DNA of 9,391 bases from DSUN01 sp035527715 (lineage in GTDB: Bacteria > Planctomycetota > PUPC01 > DSUN01). The stretch spans positions 1 through 9,391 of the forward strand of contig DATKZY010000167.1 in assembly GCA_035527715.1 (NCBI GenBank), written 5' to 3'. Positions 8,098-9,391 of this stretch are shown here, in pieces; positions within the stretch are counted from its first letter, which is position 1; each line of letters opens with the position of its first letter. A model generated the notes under the pieces. That model had not been told where the DNA came from, made no database searches, and saw only the letters and a program-made list of their open reading frames with translations. A program made the translations under genes and the position numbers.

Positions 8098-8628
8098 CTA
8101 CCCTCCTGTCTCCGACGCCAACTGCTCTCGAAGCACCTTGTAGAGGGCTTCGAGGGATTGCACGATCACCTTGGTGCCGCCGACGACGGGCATGAAATTC
8201 GTGTCGCCGTTCCACCGCGGCACGATGTGGACGTGGAGGTGTCCCGGCACGCCGGCCCCCGCGCAGGAGCCGAGGTTGATGCCCACGTTGAAGCCGTGGG
8301 GCTGGATGGCCCTTGCCAGGAGCTGTTGCGCGTCGCGGGTCAGGCGCACGAGCTCCAGGAGCTCCGCGTCGTCCAGCTCGGCCAGGTCGGCCTTGTGGGC
8401 GTTGGGCGCGACGAGCAGATGGCCGTTGTTGTAGGGGAAGCGGTTGAAGATCGAGAAGCAGCGCTCGCGGCGCTCCAGCACGAAGTCCCGCTCGTCGTCC
8501 CCCGACGCCACGGCGGCGCACAGGAAGCAGCCGTCCGTCCGCGGCTCCAGAATGTAGTCCATCCGCCACGGCGCCCAGATGACGTCGTGGGGGAAGCGGC
8601 TGGCCGGGCGTTCGGGTGTGTCGCTCAC
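8098..8628 (-). CDS. HIT-family nucleotide hydrolase or phosphorylase (Ap4A phosphorylase-like)
   Basis: A 176-residue histidine-triad protein. The triad GHLHVHIVPRW (129-139) supplies His130, His132 and His134, the last being adjacent to the nucleophile pattern of the family. The N-terminal WAPWRMDYI (18-26) and the CFLC cysteine pair (34-37) are typical of the longer bacterial/actinobacterial HIT group that acts on Ap4A or related dinucleotides. It likely acts on nucleoside phosphates in the cytosol. The GTG at 8628 is preferred: it overlaps the fmdB stop as GTGA and has AGGA 8 bases upstream. An ATG at 8637 would add three residues but lies directly against that site. It is followed 3 bases later by dgt. 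The exact substrate is not shown. Confidence 0.9.
   Translation of the reverse strand: MSDTPERPASRFPHDVIWAPWRMDYILEPRTDGCFLCAAVASGDDERDFVLERRERCFSIFNRFPYNNGHLLVAPNAHKADLAELDDAELLELVRLTRDAQQLLARAIQPHGFNVGINLGSCAGAGVPGHLHVHIVPRWNGDTNFMPVVGGTKVIVQSLEALYKVLREQLASETGG
8101..8107 (-). promoter_or_regulatory. Ribosome binding site selecting the GTG start of dgt
   Basis: AGGAGGG on the minus strand lies within the last codons of the HIT gene, 6 bases before GTG 8094. It is among the strongest such sites in the window and decides the non-ATG start. Confidence 0.75.
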
Positions 8629-8861
8629 CGGCGGCATCCTGCGCAACTGCTGCGGACGCACGACGAGCAGCCCGAGCGGCTGGTGGCACGGGCGGGCTCG
8701 CCGCGGTTCCTGGCCACGGACATGCCGAAGAGGGAGAGCTTGCGACGCGTCTTCGCGCCGCCGCACGCGGGGCACCGGGCCTTCGCGTTCCCATCCATCG
8801 AACGGAAGAGCTGCTCGAAGTCGGCGTCGCACTTCTCGCAGTGGAACTCATAGATCGGCAT
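8625..8861 (-). CDS. FmdB-family small zinc-ribbon protein
   Basis: A 78-residue protein with the classic opening MPIYEFHCEKC and two CxxC knuckles, Cys8/Cys11 and Cys30/Cys33 (CPACG), which should bind one zinc ion. A basic middle segment leads to a Cys-rich C-terminus (Cys65, 68, 73, 76), also common in the FmdB/putative regulatory protein family (name after FmdB of the formamidase cluster). The function is unknown; DNA binding has been suggested for the family. ATG 8861 is fixed by the conserved start motif although a longer frame exists to 9017. It begins 5 bases after the lipoprotein stop and overlaps the HIT start. Confidence 0.9.
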   Translation of the reverse strand: MPIYEFHCEKCDADFEQLFRSMDGNAKARCPACGGAKTRRKLSLFGMSVARNRGEPARATSRSGCSSCVRSSCAGCRR

Positions 8862-8866
8862 CGTCT

Positions 8867-9028
8867 TCACCCTGCCTTGACACTTGTCGGCGGCCCCGCC
8901 GTGTTGCAGAACTCCACACGCCCGGCAGGCGTGCCCCGGACGTCGCGCTCGTGTTCCTTCGGGCGCATGCACCCGCCGAGGAACCAGGCCGCCACCGCAA
9001 GCAACAGCGCGGGCCACAACTTATCCAT
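8867..9028 (-). CDS. Very small putative lipoprotein
   Basis: A 53-residue frame starting MDKLWPALLLAVAAW with a lipobox LGGC at 17-20, so Cys20 would be lipidated and the mature chain would be only 34 residues. The mature part (with one Cys41) is polar and matches no family I recognise. The start at 9028 is the only in-frame ATG downstream of the strong promoter at 9093-9121. No good Shine-Dalgarno sequence precedes it; an inverted repeat (9037-9050) lies there instead. It is the first gene of the minus-strand unit, 5 bases before fmdB. A longer frame to 9313 would cross the promoter and a repeat and is not credible. Confidence 0.6.
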   Translation of the reverse strand: MDKLWPALLLAVAAWFLGGCMRPKEHERDVRGTPAGRVEFCNTAGPPTSVKAG

Positions 9029-9036
9029 TGCCGGTT

Positions 9037-9050
9037 TCTGGACTTCCAGA
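9037..9050. repeat. Inverted repeat in the lipoprotein leader
   Basis: TCTGGA (9037-9042), CT, TCCAGA (9045-9050). It lies 8 bases upstream of the lipoprotein ATG on the transcript, where a ribosome binding site is expected. It could form a small stem or be a protein site; it may also be chance. Confidence 0.4.
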
Positions 9051-9092
9051 GTTCTGCCGGGGGATTTGGCCAGACACTCCAGCCATTGCCGG

Positions 9093-9121
9093 ATTATAGC
9101 AGCCGGGACTCTCAGAGTCAA
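9093..9121 (-). promoter_or_regulatory. Strong sigma70-type promoter of the eight-gene minus-strand unit
   Basis: On the minus strand TTGACT (9121-9116), a spacer of exactly 17 bases and a perfect TATAAT (9098-9093). Transcription would start near 9086, leaving a leader of about 58 bases before the lipoprotein. It is the best promoter match in the window and is AT-rich against a GC-rich background. It is placed to drive lipoprotein, fmdB, HIT, dgt and possibly all genes down to ispD. Confidence 0.75.
9107..9119. promoter_or_regulatory. Candidate operator palindrome over the -35 box
   Basis: GACTCT, one central base, AGAGTC: a perfect 13-bp odd palindrome that overlaps four bases of the -35 hexamer and runs into the spacer. 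The position is that of a repressor site. No regulator is identified. Confidence 0.4.
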
Positions 9122-9176
9122 CGCGAAAAGCCCGCGCGAGTATGGCCCCCAGTCCTGGCGCTGGCCTCGCTCTTGA

Positions 9177-9275
9177 ATCGTCGTCGTTGTCGTCGTCGTC
9201 CTCGTCGTCGAATGCGGAAGGGGGGGGAAGCCCAGAGAATCGAGGATGATGACGAGGACGACGACGAGCACGAGA
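9177..9275. repeat. Triplet-repeat hairpin element, copy B
   Basis: The left arm 9177-9214 is a TCG/CGT triplet run and is identical over 38 bases to the reverse complement of 4912-4949. A G-rich loop (9215-9240) with GCCCAG shared with copy A follows, then an imperfect GAC/GAG triplet arm (about 9241-9275). The element has the opposite orientation to copy A. It lies upstream of the promoter at 9093-9121. Confidence 0.85.
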
Positions 9276-9342
9276 AGACAGGAATGGAGGTGGTTACCAT
9301 AACTAGGGGCCATGCTCAGCCCCGGCCGGGCGAGCGCGGGGG

Positions 9343-9391
9343 CTATTGGCGGCCGGGGTCTCCGAGCAGGCGCTTCAGGTCGTCGAGATGC
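9343..9391 (-). CDS. Possible C-terminus of an upstream gene (partial)
   Basis: Entering from the window edge, the minus strand reads HLDDLKRLLGDPGRQ then TAG (9345-9343). The amphipathic, high-GC codon pattern is like the coding DNA here, and a minus-strand gene at this place would fit the arrangement. Fifteen residues cannot identify a product. Confidence 0.4.
   Translation of the reverse strand, partial: HLDDLKRLLGDPGRQ

Larger units (their letters stand above)
9029..9342. other. 314-bp intergenic region
   Basis: The only stretch over 300 bases without a gene. It holds the lipoprotein leader with a small inverted repeat, the sigma70-type promoter and its palindrome, about 55 bases with nothing recognised (9122-9176), repeat copy B, and a 3' segment after the upstream gene. 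A weak stem (AGCCCC at 9318-9323, GGGGCT at 9339-9344) could end the upstream transcript but has no T-tract. Confidence 0.7.

Noticed and set aside
9029..9313. Extended N-terminus of the lipoprotein frame up to 9313
   Set aside because: It would cross the promoter and repeat copy B and would bury the signal peptide in the middle of the protein.
9318..9344. Intrinsic terminator after the partial gene at the right edge
   Set aside because: The stem is only 6 bp with a 15-base loop, overlaps the stop codon and has no T-tract.

Overview
This is a GC-rich bacterial window with very tight coding and almost no spacer DNA. The gene set is housekeeping plus signalling: type III pantothenate kinase, TatD nuclease, IspD, a YacL-type PIN-TRAM membrane protein, a Ser/Thr protein kinase, an FHA-GAF-sigma54 activator, an HD-type dNTPase, a HIT protein, an FmdB-type zinc ribbon and a tiny lipoprotein. 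The pairing of a one-TM kinase with an FHA-type sigma54 activator, and the load of short palindromic repeats, suggest a planctomycete-like or other PVC or candidate-phylum bacterium. This placement is an inference; no marker in the window settles it.

Layout. coaX (26-751, minus) and tatD (888-1664, plus) are divergent, with a putative promoter for each in the 136-bp gap. tatD converges on ispD, and the junction (1665-1775) is filled by a long inverted repeat built of 7-bp units. From about 9090 down to 1776 all genes lie on the minus strand and look like one transcription unit: lipoprotein - fmdB - HIT - dgt - FHA/sigma54 activator - STPK - yacL-like - ispD. Most junctions are 5 bp or less or overlap by 4 bp (GTGA). 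The two larger gaps (46 and 123 bp) are occupied by repeats. A strong sigma70-type promoter (TTGACT, 17 bp, TATAAT), with a perfect odd palindrome over its -35 box, sits upstream of the lipoprotein. The last 49 bases hold the probable C-terminus of another minus-strand gene, and bases 1-29 the possible start of a gene downstream of coaX.

How the genes work together. coaX (CoA synthesis) and ispD (MEP isoprenoid pathway) are biosynthetic. The dNTPase and HIT protein act on nucleotides. The STPK and FHA activator form a likely phosphorylation-to-transcription module: the FHA domain reads phosphothreonine and the AAA+ domain opens sigma54 promoters. The yacL-ispD pair is also known from Bacillus.

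The most unusual content is not a gene. Three classes of small repeat occur in 9.4 kb: (1) triplet-repeat hairpins, two copies sharing 38 identical bases; (2) 7-bp tandem repeats of consensus RTYACGS at two gene junctions; (3) two different palindromes lying in frame inside ispD and translated as extra peptide. No RNA gene, CRISPR array or transposase was seen.
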